Notes: generated by a model from the letters alone, not told the origin. Shown: positions 11,440-23,562, counted from the first letter of the stretch. The stretch: 64,000 nt of DNA from Heterocephalus glaber (GCF_000247695.1 NW_004624747.1:27688947-27752946), one strand, 5' to 3'. Made by a program: numbers and translations.

Positions 11440-12480
11440 GCACGACGGTTCCCTGAGGGTTAAGATCGGACGTCGGGACGCCCGCGGCCCAGCAACGGGG
11501 ACGAAGCGTGGAAGACCCAACGCGTGCTCGCCGCGGAGGACTGACTCACCCTGAAGCCTCGGGCGTGGTCTCGGCCTCTGCCGCACGATTTAGTCCCACC
11601 CCCGTCCACGGCTGCGCAGCTCGGGAATCCCCGCCCCTCCCCGGGACTTTTGTCTGCGCCCGGCCGCCGTCCAGGCGCGCCCACTTCCTCCCTCGCCCAC
11701 GTGGTCGGCTAAGGCTGTGTCCGTGGCGCCGTGCTTGGGGCTGGCGCGACTCCCAGGCCTCACGAGCGGACCAGACCCTTGACTCGCGACCACGGCCCCC
11801 TGGGAGGGGCGGGGGAAGGAGCCGGGCAGGTCCGAGATCCACCTGGGAGTCCCGGAAGTCGGCGGGAAGTCCTGGGCCCTTGGGCGGGGTAGAGGTGCCA
11901 GGGGTCCCAAGGAGGTCGGAGGTCAGAGTTCGACAGGGGTCCGGGAGGTCAAGGCCGGCGCCCGTACCCCGCCTCGCATGGGCGTCTCCAGCCTGCGGGC
12001 TGCGCTGCTGAGAGCCTGGGAAAGGTGGACAGCGCGCCCTGGCCTGCACATCCGCTGGTAAACGCCCGCCGCCCCGCATGCTCCCAACCCAGCTACTTGG
12101 CACTGCCTACTGCGCTGGCCTTTCCAAGAGTCCAGTCCCCATGAGAGGCCGAGGTGGGGCCCCCGGGGCGAGCTTCTGGCGAGGGCTGGATTGGGCTTGA
12201 GCTGCGCACGGCCAGCCGCTCTGTGCCCCGTGGCCCGACTGGCCCCGCGCTCTCCTCTCCCGTCTTCCCAGCCCGTCCCTGATGGCCGGGAAGGAGGCTC
12301 CCCCCGCGCCGGCTGCGCACCCTCCGCACAGGAAGGCTGGTGGGAGCTGGGTCTGGGAGGAGGGGCAGAATCCCCCAAAGAGGCTCCGCAGCGGCGAGGT
12401 CGACGAGCCGCCGCGAAAACTGCCCAAGCGCAAGATCGTGCTGCTCATGGCCTACTCGGGAAAGGGCTACCACGGCATGC
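11440..12480. promoter_or_regulatory. CpG-rich PUS1 promoter region
   Basis: GC-rich with frequent CpG (for example gatcggacgtcgggacgcccg around 11465) and no TATA box that I can pick out. It covers the upstream region, exon 1 and exon 2 of PUS1. The transcription start cannot be placed from sequence alone. Confidence 0.7.
11978..12284 (+). other. PUS1: PUS1 alternative translation starts
   Basis: The upstream ATG at 11978 has C at -3 and G at +4, a weak context, and opens the presequence [17 protein letters not shown]. The downstream ATG at 12282 in exon 2 is in frame and starts [10 protein letters not shown]. Two forms, mitochondrial and nuclear, are known for mammalian PUS1; that both arise here is inferred. 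Confidence 0.7.
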
Positions 12481-15400
12481 AGGTGAGGATCGGCATCCCA
12501 CTAACTCCGCTCCACAGGGGGACCTCAGAGAAGGGGCCACCCAGCAAATGGGAGTCGGTGGCCCAGCTGCCAAGATTTAGGTTTGAGTCCAGGCCACTTT
12601 CATCAAACTCTGCTCTGTGAGAGATCATGCCAGGTGGGGGTTTGATTGGCACAGCACCCAGGCGTCTCCACAGGTGTCAGGGTTGGCTAGTGGCTGTCCT
12701 GTGTGTGACTCTGGGCCAGCAGGCAGATCTGCATGGGAATGCATGTCCCCTCTTGGACAGGCTGAGCTGGCCAGGCTTACTAGTATGAAGACTGAGCACA
12801 CGCCCTCGGGGGCGGTGCTCTGCATGTGGGCAGAGCAGCAGGGAGGTGTGGGCACCCTTGATTGTGCAGCCAGCACCAAGCCGACCCTTTCCTGATTGGA
12901 GCCCACAAGAGCAGGTAGGCCTCTTTTCTTCTTGGGTCCCCCTGCAGCACTCCCTTGTTCCAGGTTCTTTTTTTGGAGGGGGCAGGGTTGAGACAGGGTC
13001 TGTGTACCCCAGGCTGGCCTTGAGCTTTCAGGGATCGTCCTGCCTCAGTTCCCAAGTTTCACGTTCTTTGAACTTCACAGGACCAAGTTCCTGGCTATAA
13101 ACAGGATCCCACTGAAATAACAGTTTAGGAATGTGTAACCCAGCTAGGTGTCTGAGTAATTTTTATTTATGAATAGTATTGGTAACAGAACAGTTCATAA
13201 TTATTTTACTTTTAAAAAGTAACTGTACTGGAGACTGAACCCAGGTCTTTTGCACTGAGCTACATCTGCAACCCTTTATTATTTTGTCTTGAGATAAGAT
13301 CTTGCTAAATCACTAAGTTGCCCATGCTGGGATCCAAGTTGCAATTCTCCTGCGCCAGGCTCCCAGAGTGCTGGAATCACAGGGATGCACCACCACGCCT
13401 GGCCATAAAACCAATTTCCTGGCAGCCGATCGATGGTGACTATAGGTTGGAAAATGTTTTAGTCTCATTTAGCCTTAAACCTTAGGTGGGGCAGACAGAT
13501 CCCCTCCACTGCTCTCTGGGTGACTTACACTTTTTGAGAGTGATTCTGAGTATGTAAGGTGTGTGCTGTAAGCACTGCCTTAAAACTCTCTCATCAGCTT
13601 CTTTGCCTCAGTTCCTTGTTAGGGAAGAGTGGGTGGTGACCGGCTCACCATGGGGGTACTATTCCTGACTCCGTTTGAAAAGTGTTCATGGTTTCACACT
13701 GAGTGAAGGGACTGGACCGCTGGAGGAGCCTGCAGCTGGACTTTGGGAAGGGTTCCCACCACTGTTGCCCCCTCAGAAGGGCAGCAGGTGTCACTGTCCC
13801 TGAGTTTCTGCTTGGCCAGGCTGAGGCGCAGGGTACTGACCTGTGGACAGAGCCTGTCCCTCCCAGGGTGTGTCCATCCCGGGAGGCTGCATTCGGGCCT
13901 GTGAGCTGAGGGTTCAGGAAAAGCCTGGACAGCAGCCCAGCCTGGTGGGCGGTTTCCCACAGGGGCACTGGCAGGGACGGTGTTTCGGGCCTGGGTGCTC
14001 CACAGACCTCGTCCTGAGCAGGGCATGCGGCCCATGTCACCTGGCCCCTGGCTGCGAGGACTTGGCAGAAACAGCCTGGTGTTTTCTCCAGAGGAATTCG
14101 GGGTCCTCGAAATTCAAGACAATCGAAGATGACTTGGTGTCTGCCCTGGTCCGGGCCGGCTGCATCCCTGAGAGTCACGGCGAGGACATGCGGAAGATGT
14201 CCTTCCAGCGCTGCGCCCGCACAGACAAGGTGGGTGGCACCTCCAGCTGAGTGTCCGTGTGTCAGCCTCCTAGGGTGCGGAGAGCAGAGGCAGGATGCAG
14301 CAGTGCCTGACTGGAATGGGGTGTCGGGTGGCCAGAGGCCCAGGGGCAGGATGAGCTCAGGCGCAGCTGGATCCGCATGGCAGGGCCGTGTCTGCCAGCG
14401 CTGGCCTTTGTTAGCCCGGCCCCTACAGGGGATCCGCCCACATCAGCCCCCAGTGCAGATGGGGTCGTGCGGCCACAAAGACGAGCCCCGATTGTGCTGG
14501 TTCATTTTCTAGCAGCCATGAAGAAAGAAGAGGTGAAATTAGTTTTCACAGTCAACTTTTTAAACCCAGTATATCCAGCATGTACTCATTTCCACGTGCA
14601 CTGAATGTGAAAATCCACAAATGGGGTGCACTTTACAGTACACGCTCCCCACTCAGCACCCCGCCACACTGGCCTACACGTCCATCGTGGACTCAGTTGC
14701 TGGCCATCTGGTGGCCCATGCTGATAGGTCTCCCACTTCACATACCTGGGCCTGGGTGTGGACCACAGGGCCTGCGTGGGCAGGTGGCCCCCTAGGGCTG
14801 CAGTTGTGTCACCTGAGGGGATGTGCGGGGCCATGGGGCACAGGGGCGTGAGCCTGCAGTTCTGCAGCACACAGGAAGCCAGGATCACAGGCGTCCACCA
14901 CCACCCCTGGCCGTGATGCTGATGCCTCTGTCTCCCAGGACCCTGGCCCGGCCTGGTCCGATCAGAGGCCAGGCCAGCCTCGGAGTGGCAGTGAGGAGGC
15001 AGGCTGCGCTCCAAGCCCTCTTCCCCCAGGACAATCCCACCAGGGCCATGGCCCAGGGCAGAGACTGCTATGTGGCTCTGAACCACCTTCTACTTTTTCA
15101 TTTTTCCACTGGTACCTGTTTTCAAGGCAGGGCCCTTGGCTTAAACACTTCATATTATTTCCACTGCCATTAGAGATGGCTTGGTTCTCCTATTTGCTTT
15201 CTTGCAATTAGGAAATACTCGAGGAGTAGAAGCTTCCGAGACTGATGTTGGATGGGTGCATATAGCACCGGGCTGAGAAACGAGAATGTTGTCCCGGGAT
15301 CGAACCCAGGGCCTCACCACGAGCCGTGTCCCATCACCCAACCCTGGGGCCTCTCACCCTCTCGTGACACAGACGGGAGCCATCCCTTGCTGCCTCAGAG

Positions 15401-18400
15401 TCCTGTCTATGTGGCGCCTTTTCTTTGGAGTTGCTGGGAGTCAGGTCTCACGTGGGGCTGTTTCCATCTGGTGCCCGACCTAGGTCACCCGAGAGCTCTG
15501 CAGTGGAGCCTGTGTGAGGGCTGCCCGGGGACCCACCTCCTCCCACTCTCCTGTCTCACAGGGTGTGTCCGCAGCAGGCCAGGTCGTGTCCCTGAAAGTG
15601 TGGCTGATTGAGGACCTTTTGGACAAGATCAACAGCCACCTTCCCTCCCACATCCGGATCCTGGGTGAGCCTCGCTGAGAGCCTCAGGGAAACACGGGCC
15701 ACATGTGCCCTGTTCCTGCAGGGTGTCTGGACGTGGAGGCAGAGAGGAACGTGTCTTCCCGTGTCCTCTGGGACCAGCCATGGAGCAGATGGGGACAAAA
15801 AGCCTCTCGGCCAAAGAGGCCAGTTGTAACACGGGGCTTTTTCTTTCTTTCTTTCCTCTCTCTGGTTCTTTTCTGGGATGGGCTCAAACTTGTACTCCAA
15901 ACTTGCTTCAAACTCCGATCCTCTGTCTCAGCCTCTCAAGCAGCAGGGACGGTAGGTGTGCATGCCACACCTTAATGATGGTTTTCTTTGTCCCCCCATG
16001 GCCTTTGCACCCTGGGGCAGGCCTGTCCCCTCAGAGGGCTCCTGGGTGTCAGTCCTCTGGGAGCACGATCCATGTGCAGGGGCCCCAGGGCTGCCCAACA
16101 GCCAAGTCCCGCATGGCTGCTCAGTGGTTAGTGTCCTGTGGCTGGAGAGGCATCACAGGTCGTGACCTGCACTGTGGCCCACACCAGGTCGTCCGCTGGC
16201 GCTTTTCAGCCCTTCTGTAGCAGTTAGTCCAGGACCACAGAAGTCCTCCTGGGGTGTCCTTATGAGGTTTGTGATGCTGATCTTTGACACAGGATAGGAC
16301 ACCAAGGGTGGAGGCACCCGCACAAACAGGACAATGCACACAAAAGAACACGTGCCCGGTGGGTCTGTGCTGTGGGGCACCTGCTGCCTGTCACTCATGA
16401 GGCAGGTTGGTCCTAGGAAGCGAGAAGCTGTCATGGGGTGCAGACTCCACGCAAGGGGAGTGGGGCACAGCCTGCCTGTCTCCTGTGGGAGCTCTGTTTG
16501 TCCCGCCCTGAGCCTCGGCAGAGTCCCAAGCCCCACCAACAGTGGCATTTTTTGTGGCACAGGGGTGGGAAGCTGAGACCTTGTGCATGCCCAGCAGGGC
16601 TCCACTGAGTTGCACCCAACCTTGTAGTTCTTGCCTATTCTAGAAATCTGTGCAGACACAATAGGTGGGATCCTCTGGATACAAGTCTTCCTTCTGTCCT
16701 TTCTTTTTTTTGGTGGTTATGAGGACTGGACTCAGGGTCTTGTCTGCTAAGGAGGTACTACATCACTGAGTTACATTCCCAGCCTTTTCTTATATTTTTG
16801 AGATAGGGTCTTGCTAAATTGCCCAGGCTGGCCTCAAACATGAAGTCCTCTTGCCTCAGCCTCTGGAGTGGCTGGACCTGGAAATGTGTGCTACCAAGCC
16901 CACTCTGACTGTGCCACAGACAGCCTAGTCGGTCCCGTGCTGGGGGCGCCAGGCTCCCTTTCTGGCTGCTGTTCTGCTCCTGCTCTGTTGGGATCATCTG
17001 GCCGGCTCTGTTCAGGGCCTCTGGGGTTGTGTCCAAGTCTTGGTGCTGTGAGAAACTGTGTCGCTGTGGTTTGCAAAGCAGTGTCGGCCGGGGAGCCCTG
17101 GGTCTCGCAGTACTTCCCCAGGCTCAGGATTGTGGGCATGGTGACGGGTGTCTGGTCCACACCAGGGCTGTGGTGTGGTGTGGTGTGGTGGGTTTATTTC
17201 TGCACGCCCCCACCAACTCGGGTCATGACGGAGCCTGTGTCTGTCCAGGGTCTGGGTTTCTCTGGGGTCTGGGTTTGCACGGGCCCAGGGTTCCATGAAT
17301 GTTGGTGAGTGGTGCTGCCTTCACAGTGCCCAGGATTCTGCCTCTGGTTCTGCTCACCTGCACATCTCCATCCCCAGGGCTGAGGAGGGTCACAGGCGGC
17401 TTCAACTCCAAGAACAAGTGTGATGCCAGGACCTACTTCTACATGCTGCCCACCTTCGCCTTTGCCCACAAGGACCGGGATGTGCAGGATGAGACATACC
17501 GCCTGAGTGCCGAGACGCTGCAGCAGGTCAACCGGCTGCTGGCCTGCTACAAGGGCACCCATAACTTCCACAACTTCACTTCACAGAAGGGGCCGCACGA
17601 GCCCAGCGCACGGCGCTACGTGCTGGAGATGTACTGTGAGCCACCCTTCGAGCGCGAGGGCCTGGAGTTTGCCGTGATCAAGGTGAAAGGCCAGAGCTTC
17701 ATGATGCACCAGATCCGCAAGATGGTGGGGCTGGTGGTGGCCATCGTGAAGGGCTATGCCCCCGAGAGTGTGCTGGCGTGCAGCTGGGGCGAGGCAAAGG
17801 TGGATGTGCCCAAGGCACCAGGGCTCGGCCTGGTGCTGGAGCGGGTGCACTTCGAGACGTACAACCAGCGCTTCGGTGGGGACGGGCTGCACGAACCGCT
17901 GGACTGGGTGCAGGAGGAAGCCAAGGTGGTGGCCTTCAAGGAGCAGCACATCTACCCCTCCATCGTCAGCACCGAGCGGCATGAGCGCTCCATGGCCCAG
18001 TGGCTCAGCACCCTGCACATCCACAACTTCAGCACCACCTCGCTCACCACAGGCTCAGGCTCCCAGGTAGGGGTGCTGCCCCAGCAGGTGGGGTCTGCTC
18101 AGTGCAGCACAGTGCAGTGCTGGGCCTCTGGGAGGGACCTGGTGCCTGCTCCATTGCCTAACTTATTTTTTTGGTTTTTATTTTCTTGAATTGAGGCTGA
18201 TCTTGAACTTGCGATGTAGCCCAGATTGACCCTGAACTCATGGTGACCCTCCTGCCTCAGCCTCCTGAGTGTTGGGACGACAGGCCTGCGCTGCCCTGCC
18301 TGGCTTGACTACCCAATATAGTATTAGAATGAGAAGGGTCAGGACTCCGGGTGGGACCTGGTGGTGGGGCGATGACTCCTGGCAGTGCCCCCAGGTGGGA

Positions 18401-18484
18401 CAGTGCTGGCCCTACAGTTCTTCCTGTCTCCTTGTCCTGCAGGCCCCTAGCCCGGTGGATGGCAGCGACGGGGACGCAGACTGA
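11978..18484 (+). CDS. PUS1: PUS1, tRNA pseudouridine synthase A-type
   Basis: PUS1 isomerises uridine to pseudouridine in tRNAs (positions such as 27, 28 and 34-36) and other RNAs in nucleus and mitochondria. Coding exons: 11978-12057, 12272-12482, 14092-14229, 15562-15664, 17378-18066 and 18443-18484. They give 420 residues, close to the 427 of human. The catalytic Asp is in RTDK (GAC 14224-14226) at the end of exon 3, with [13 protein letters not shown] following in exon 4. Other TruA-family signatures are CDARTY near the start of exon 5 and [10 protein letters not shown] later in it. The Arg at 14218-14220 corresponds to the residue mutated in human MLASA (R144W in human numbering). Exon 1 encodes an Arg-rich, nearly acid-free stretch expected of a mitochondrial presequence. 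A second Met at 12282 would give the shorter nuclear form. Basic runs PKRLR and KLPKRK may be nuclear signals. Confidence 0.97.
12483..14091 (+). other. PUS1: PUS1 intron 2
   Basis: Holds an inverted B1 remnant at about 12964-13056 and an inverted ID-B1 composite at about 13212-13404. Nothing else recognised. Confidence 0.7.
13212..13404 (-). mobile_element. ID-B1 composite SINE (B4-like)
   Basis: On + it reads gactgaacccaggtc and gagctacatctgcaaccc (ID part), then a B1 body ending ccaccacgcctggcc. Confidence 0.8.
14230..15561 (+). other. PUS1: PUS1 intron 3
   Basis: No gene. A short B1-like scrap may be present near 14870-14912. No other repeat or element recognised. Confidence 0.55.
15665..17377 (+). 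other. PUS1: PUS1 intron 4
   Basis: Contains a diverged inverted B1 at about 15868-15972, an inverted ID-B1 composite at about 16704-16901 and a GTGTG short tandem run at about 17167-17191. No gene recognised. Confidence 0.65.
16704..16901 (-). mobile_element. ID-B1 composite SINE (B4-like)
   Basis: T-run, ID-like part ending gagttacattcccagcc, then B1 body gagatagggtcttgc to ggctggcctc and beyond. Confidence 0.8.
18162..18304 (-). mobile_element. B1-type SINE with internal duplication, in PUS1 intron 5
   Basis: Two successive gtagccca/gatcttgaactt segments precede the usual cctcctgcctcagcctcc core, the duplicated-B1 form seen repeatedly in this window. Confidence 0.8.
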
Positions 18485-18653
18485 GCCTGTGGGGATGCAC
18501 ATGCCTCTTGACCCTAGAGCCAAGGACTCCAGGCCTGCCCGCTGGGCTGGCTGCACAACCTCAGGACCACGCCATCACAGTACACCTTGCCTTACCGTTG
18601 GTGCATCTGTGCGTGCCCCTTGGCAGGTATGCGCTATTTTTTTAAAGAAGAGA

Positions 18654-18737
18654 TTTTTTTTTTGGTACCGGGAATCAAACTCTGCTCCTTGCACTTGCGC
18701 AGCAGGCGACGAAACGACTGAGCTAAGTCCCTGGCCC
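18654..18737 (-). mobile_element. ID-type SINE in PUS1 3' UTR
   Basis: Inverted copy beginning ggtaccgggaatcaaactc and ending gagctaagtccctggccc, with short flanking agagat repeats. Confidence 0.9.
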
Positions 18738-18744
18738 AGAGATA

Positions 18745-18859
18745 TTTTTTTTTGAGACAGGGTCTCACTGTTTAGCTCAGGCTGCCTTTGAACTATGTAG
18801 CCCAGGCTGGCCTTGAACTTGTGGCGATCCTCCTGCCTCAGCCTCTGGAGTGCCGAGAT
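18745..18859 (-). mobile_element. Truncated B1-type SINE in PUS1 3' UTR
   Basis: gagacagggtctcactg, then duplicated gtagcccaggctgg segment, then cctgcctcagcctctgg, breaking off at gtgccgagat just before the polyadenylation signal. Confidence 0.88.
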
Positions 18860-18869
18860 TTTCTTATTA

Positions 18870-18875
18870 AATAAA
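18870..18875 (+). terminator. PUS1: PUS1 polyadenylation signal AATAAA
   Basis: First canonical AATAAA after the PUS1 stop, 386 bases downstream, about ten bases past the broken end of a B1 SINE. No other AATAAA or ATTAAA is seen between the stop codon and it. Confidence 0.7.
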
Positions 18876-18895
18876 TATGTTTACTTAGCAATTCC

Positions 18896-20000
18896 ATTTC
18901 CTTTTTCTTGTGTTTCTTGTCAGGAGACTGGGACACTGCAGAGTGGGGAAGACAGGGCAGGCAGGGAGTGGGTGGGTGGGTGTGGCTGAGCAGGGCAGGC
19001 AGGGTCTTTGGGGTGCTCACCAACTCCCAGTCCCTGCCCTGACCCCATGTCCCCGCCTGCCTCTGCACCGAACAGGGGTCTGGCCCTTTCATTCTCAGTC
19101 CCTGCTCATCCTCACCACCAAGGTGCCTCCCTTGCTCTGAAGTTTACCCTGCACATGCTTTGCCCTCAGCCTACACTGCTCATTTAAACAACACCTTTTT
19201 AATTTCACTTCTTTTTCGGAGACTTGCTTTTGCTGTATTGCCCAGGATGGCCTGAGCTGTGGTGCTAAGGCGATCCTCCTGCCTCAGCCTCCTTAATGCT
19301 GGGATTACAAGCGTGTGCAACCACACTGGGCTTTAAAAGTCACTGTTTTAAAATGCAAAATTCAGTAGCTGGGCCGCCTATAATTCCAGGAGTCTGGAAG
19401 GTTGAGGCAGGGGGATCCCAAATTCCAGCCCAGCCTGGGCAACTTAGCAAGACCCTGTCTAAAAAAAAATTAACCAAGGACTGGGGATGTAGCTCTGTGC
19501 GAAGGCCCTGGGTTCAGTCCCCAGTACCGCAAGAGTGTACGATTCAGTGGCTTTTAGTAAACTCACAAAACTGCAAACATTACACCACCTTCACTGGCAA
19601 GCACCCCTAGGCCCCCAGCCTCTGTGAATCTGCCTTTGTAGCTTGTGGCCATCTGCGTGTGGCTCTTTCCTCAGAGCGACTCTCCAGGGTCATCCACATG
19701 GTGGCGCTGTCAGGACTTTGCCCCCTTTTCCTGGCTGAGTACTCCGCTGTCGGATCCGAGGCACTCGACTTTGGGCGGGTGTCTGGGCTTTGCACTTGGG
19801 CTGGGAACGCGCTGCTGAGACCTCGTGGGGACACAGGGAGCGCCCCGACTCTGGGAACTAGCCCACCTGACGTGCGGGCTGCCAACCACAGGCCTTCGCG
19901 CAGCCTCCTGAGCGGCGACCACAACCCTACACCGTACGGCCGGCGGATACGAACGTCCAGTACCATTCGAGCCGCCCGAGCCCGCCCGAGCCCGGCACGG
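18896..20000. other. PUS1-EP400 intergenic region
   Basis: Contains an inverted B1 (19205-19332), a + strand B1-ID composite (19364-19532) and a fragment at about 19538-19660 (gattcagtggcttttagtaa...) that resembles an L1 3' region. No gene recognised. Confidence 0.65.
19364..19532 (+). mobile_element. B1-ID composite SINE
   Basis: B1 part (gggcaacttagcaagaccc) joined through an A-run to an ID-like part (gactggggatgtagctc to ttcagtccccagtacc). Confidence 0.8.
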
Positions 20001-21120
20001 GCTGGTCAAGCCGGGCCTCGTCGGTCGCGCCCTGGCTCTCCGAACCCGCTGAGCCTCTCCTCCGACTGCCGGCGTTGCCGAGGCCACCGCTCCACCCACA
20101 GCGACGCGGCCGCGCCCCAAGCGCCCGGAGCAGCCTCCACCGCACTGCCCCGCTCCCCGCGGCCTCTACCTCCCCGCCGCCGCCGACCCCGCCGCCGCGC
20201 TGCGGCGTCTGGCGCCCTCTCGCGGAGGGAGGCCGCACCAGCCTGGGCGCCGCGCGTCCTTCCCGCTTGCCGTAGCCGCTGCGCCGCCGCTTCCTGCGCC
20301 GCGGACCCGGATGCGCCGAGCGGCTGAGGCGCGCTCGAGCCTCCCGCCGTCTCGACGCGGCAGAGCGCGGCCCTGAGGCCCCGGTGAGTGCGACGGCGGA
20401 GCGGCGGCGGAGCGGCGGGCGGGAGGCCGGGCGGCCCCGAGGCACTGTGGGCGGCCCCTCAGCCTCGCCGCCGCGTCGTGTCAGGAGCAGGCCGCGGCGG
20501 CGCTTTGTCGCGGGGCTGGGGCCCGGCCGGCCGCGCTCTCAGTGGCCGGGGCCGGGGCCGGGCAGTGGTTTGGGTTCTGCGGGACCCTCATACTGCCCGG
20601 CGCGGAGGAACGAGACGCTCGGCTGGCGACTCGCGCGCTGGCTCGGGTTCGGGTCTCGCGCCGTCGCCGTCCCGGGCTCGAGTGGTCCTTTCTCTCCGGC
20701 CTCCCGCGCCACCGCGCCCGACACAGAAGCGTCCCGGGAGCCCGGGGTCGCTGCGTCGCCGGGGCGGGCGCAGGGTCGCCACATCCTCCCAGGTGCCAGG
20801 GCGCGGCCGGCCTCGCGTGGCCGGGCCTGCTCGGTCCCGTCCTGCGCGCCGGATCCTCGGCAGCCGGGCCCGGTCTCTCCGCAGGCCCCGCGGCGCGGTT
20901 CTGTGCCCAGCCGGGCGCGGTCGCCCCGCTCGCGACTCTCAGTGGCCGGGGGTGTGGCTCCGCGATGGGGCTGCCCCGGCAAGGCCTCGGCTTCCACTAG
21001 AAACCGAACCGGACCGAAATACAGGGTCTCCGGGTGGCGCTCGGACCGTCCGCGCCTGCCACTGCGTTCTCAGACCCGCGCAGCCCCGGTGGTGCAGGCC
21101 CTCGATCTTCCTCCTAGAGC
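19740..21120. promoter_or_regulatory. EP400: EP400 CpG island promoter
   Basis: Extremely CpG-dense sequence, densest at 20050-20950, with many CCGCC/GGCGG blocks and no obvious TATA box. It lies directly upstream of and across the first EP400 exon. Open frames on both strands inside it are a consequence of base composition. Confidence 0.8.
20270..20383 (+). other. EP400: Probable EP400 non-coding exon 1
   Basis: The sequence gaggccccg followed by gtgagtgcg at 20384 is a strong donor inside the CpG island and upstream of the first coding exon. The 5' limit is a guess. There is no ATG-led frame that continues into exon 2, so it would be 5' UTR. Confidence 0.45.
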
Positions 21121-22156
21121 TCTCCTGTTGCCCCTGAGGTGATTTCCGAAGGGCTTCGCGCCGCCTCCACGGCCTCTTGGTTCACACTCGGCTCACTTTG
21201 CTTCTGCCCAGACCCTCACCTGGGGATCTTCTCCAGAGAGGGCCCTTCTGCCTCTGCTCAGCAGCAGCAGCAGCTCCTACCGCGTTCCTCTTGTTCTGTC
21301 GCACTTGGATTCTTCCCTCCTTGGGCTCAGGAACTGTGTTGTGTTTAGTTCAGTTAAATTCTCAGTGGGTTAGTCTCTGGTATAGTGAGTGATCAATATA
21401 TATCCGTTGGAGAAGAAAATTAAAAAACGATTTCCTAAAGCAAGTGGATTTGGTAGGGATCTCAGCGTACAGATGCCGTTAGTAAAGGTGACTGTGCGGC
21501 TGTAACCCTGGTGTGCTCTCAGCTGCCTGTTAGAAGGCCAGGGCTGGGCAGCCCGAAGCGCACGTCAGAGGGGAAGAGGGGAATGTGTGGCCCAGCCGAA
21601 GGCCCAGCACTTGAGGTGTCCACGGAAGGACTTAGCTGCTGGCCCTGTGTTTCACTAGTCCTGGGATGTGGATTTGTAAGCTTGGTGTCCCCCACGGGAA
21701 GCGTGGGAGCTTCCTGGTGGACCAGACACAGGTTTTGTCCATCGTGTCCTGTTTCTTTGTATGCAGATTTCCTGACTTCTTTCTCTGCCCCTGTCATTTT
21801 GTGTTGTTTTGCCTGGAAGAACTCTACCCGTGTCTGTCCAGCTCATTCTCCAGGGCCCACAACTAGAAATAGGCATTTCCTTCCCACTGAGCCAGTTGCT
21901 GGGTAAATCTTTGTGTCTGGTTGGGGCTTTTGGTCTCTGTCTATGGTGAAAGACCAGTGAGCCAGCTGGGCTTCCCGCCTCAGCCCTGTCCAGAGGAGCT
22001 TGCGTCCTCTTTGCCTTAGGAGTGTGATCTCTTCCTAGCACCTTCTGGATGCAGCATCCTTTGGCCGATATACACAGCCCTTGATCCCCCTGGTTTCTGC
22101 CTCATTTCCAATCTGTGGAGATTTTGTCGGGTTTTGTTGTTATATTGTAAAAACAG

Positions 22157-22256
22157 GGCTAGGGATTTGGCTCAGTGGTTCCGCCGCCTGCCTCGCAAGC
22201 GCAAGGTCCCGAGTTCCATTCCTGGTATGAAAAAAACCAAAATATCTGAGATAATC
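22157..22256 (+). mobile_element. ID-type SINE with target duplication
   Basis: Sense copy with A box ttggctcagtgg and B box gagttccattcc, poor A tail, flanked by tatattgtaaaaa on both sides. Confidence 0.92.
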
Positions 22257-23438
22257 TATATTGTAAAAATAAATCCTAAAGTTAGTTATGTTAGTGGAAG
22301 GGAAAGATTTTGCATAGCTTCACTTTGTCATCTTATTTAGATTATTAAAAAAATTATAAATATGTAATAGAATTTTTTTGGTATAGAATGAGAATTTTGA
22401 CAAATGCTGTGTAATTTCACCTACATCAGGCTAAAACCAGTCCCTCATCCCCCGAATCTCCCTGTCACTCACAGTGCATTGACTGTGAGTCCCTCTAGCT
22501 CTTGACTCTTGTGGCGCCTGACTTCTTTGTCTGAGCACAGGGCGCTGCAGCATCACCTGTGCTGCTGAGTGGCAGTCGTTTGTTGCTTTTATTGTTGAGT
22601 AGTAGTCCAGGGCGAAGATGTGGCCCATCTCTGCATGCATTCACCCCACTCTGGCTCATTTCTAGATGTCTCTGTTAACGCATGGATGATCCACACTGAG
22701 AGATGTGCAAGCAGTGCAGACGTCTGCAGGGACCTTAGAGTGTCTCTGCCCGTTCTCCTTCTGTGCGACCTCCTCCCGGGGACTAAACAGGTTTTGGCAG
22801 GTTTTTCTCAGTACATCCGAACACATGTCCTGGGTAGGGTGATATCCCCTGTGGAGTGCAAACCAGTTTTTGGGGGGGCAGAAGAATCTCAAGTGGTTAC
22901 TGTGGTTTGTTTCTCTGTGCTATTACACTTTCATGGGGAGAGGGATTAGAAAGACTAGAAACATCCCTGAGAGGTCACTGGGGAAGACGGGCAGAGCAGA
23001 GCCATGAGTGGTTGGAGAGCCACTGTGGTTGGTGCTGAAGCATCCTTCAGTTCTCTCACCCTTCTCCCCTGGGTGGAGGAGGAGGCCCTTCTGGTCCAGA
23101 CTGGGGAGGGCCTCAGTCCCCAAGGCAAAGGGACCAAAGGCACCTTACCTTTCTGGGGGTGACAGGGACAGGCCAGGGCCTCGTGCAGGCCGGGCAAGTG
23201 CCCTACCACTGAGCTGCACCCCGCAGCCCTCCTCATGGTTCGGACTTTGGACCCATAGTCGATTTTTCCACACTACATTTTTATTAGTCCATATTGGTCA
23301 TTACAAAATAATTGGTTTCATCTTGGCAGGTACATGCATATCGTACTTTGACACCCCCCCCCCACTGCCTCCTTGCTACACCTGTTCTACGGTTTCACAC
23401 CAGGGTGAGGGGTTTAATGTATATAATCTTTTTAATCT

Positions 23439-23562
23439 TTTTTTTTTTTTTCGTTTTTTGAGACAGGGTCTCACTATGTAGCTAGGTCGGCCTCAAACTC
23501 CCGGTGACCCTCCTGTTTCAGCGTCTGAGTGCTGGGATAACAGATGTGCACCACCGGCCTGT
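23439..23562 (-). mobile_element. B1-type SINE
   Basis: T-run then gagacagggtctcactatg and the inverted B1 body, ending tgcaccaccggcctg. Confidence 0.85.

Larger units (their letters stand above)
8401..11440. other. ULK1-PUS1 intergenic region
   Basis: No coding exon is recognisable here. It holds the SINE cluster at 9114-9876 (listed separately). From 9890 to 11440 I see no repeat or gene; the open frames are short, overlap on both strands and show no family resemblance. Confidence 0.7.
18485..18895 (+). other. PUS1: PUS1 3' untranslated region with SINEs
   Basis: The 3' UTR runs from the stop to the first AATAAA at 18870-18875. About half of it is an inverted ID SINE (18654-18737) followed by an inverted, truncated B1 (18745-18859). 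Confidence 0.75.

Noticed and set aside
20384..21142. Long overlapping open frames on both strands in the EP400 CpG island
   Set aside because: Stop codons are rare in GC-rich DNA; the frames overlap each other in all phases, resemble no protein I know and straddle a promoter.
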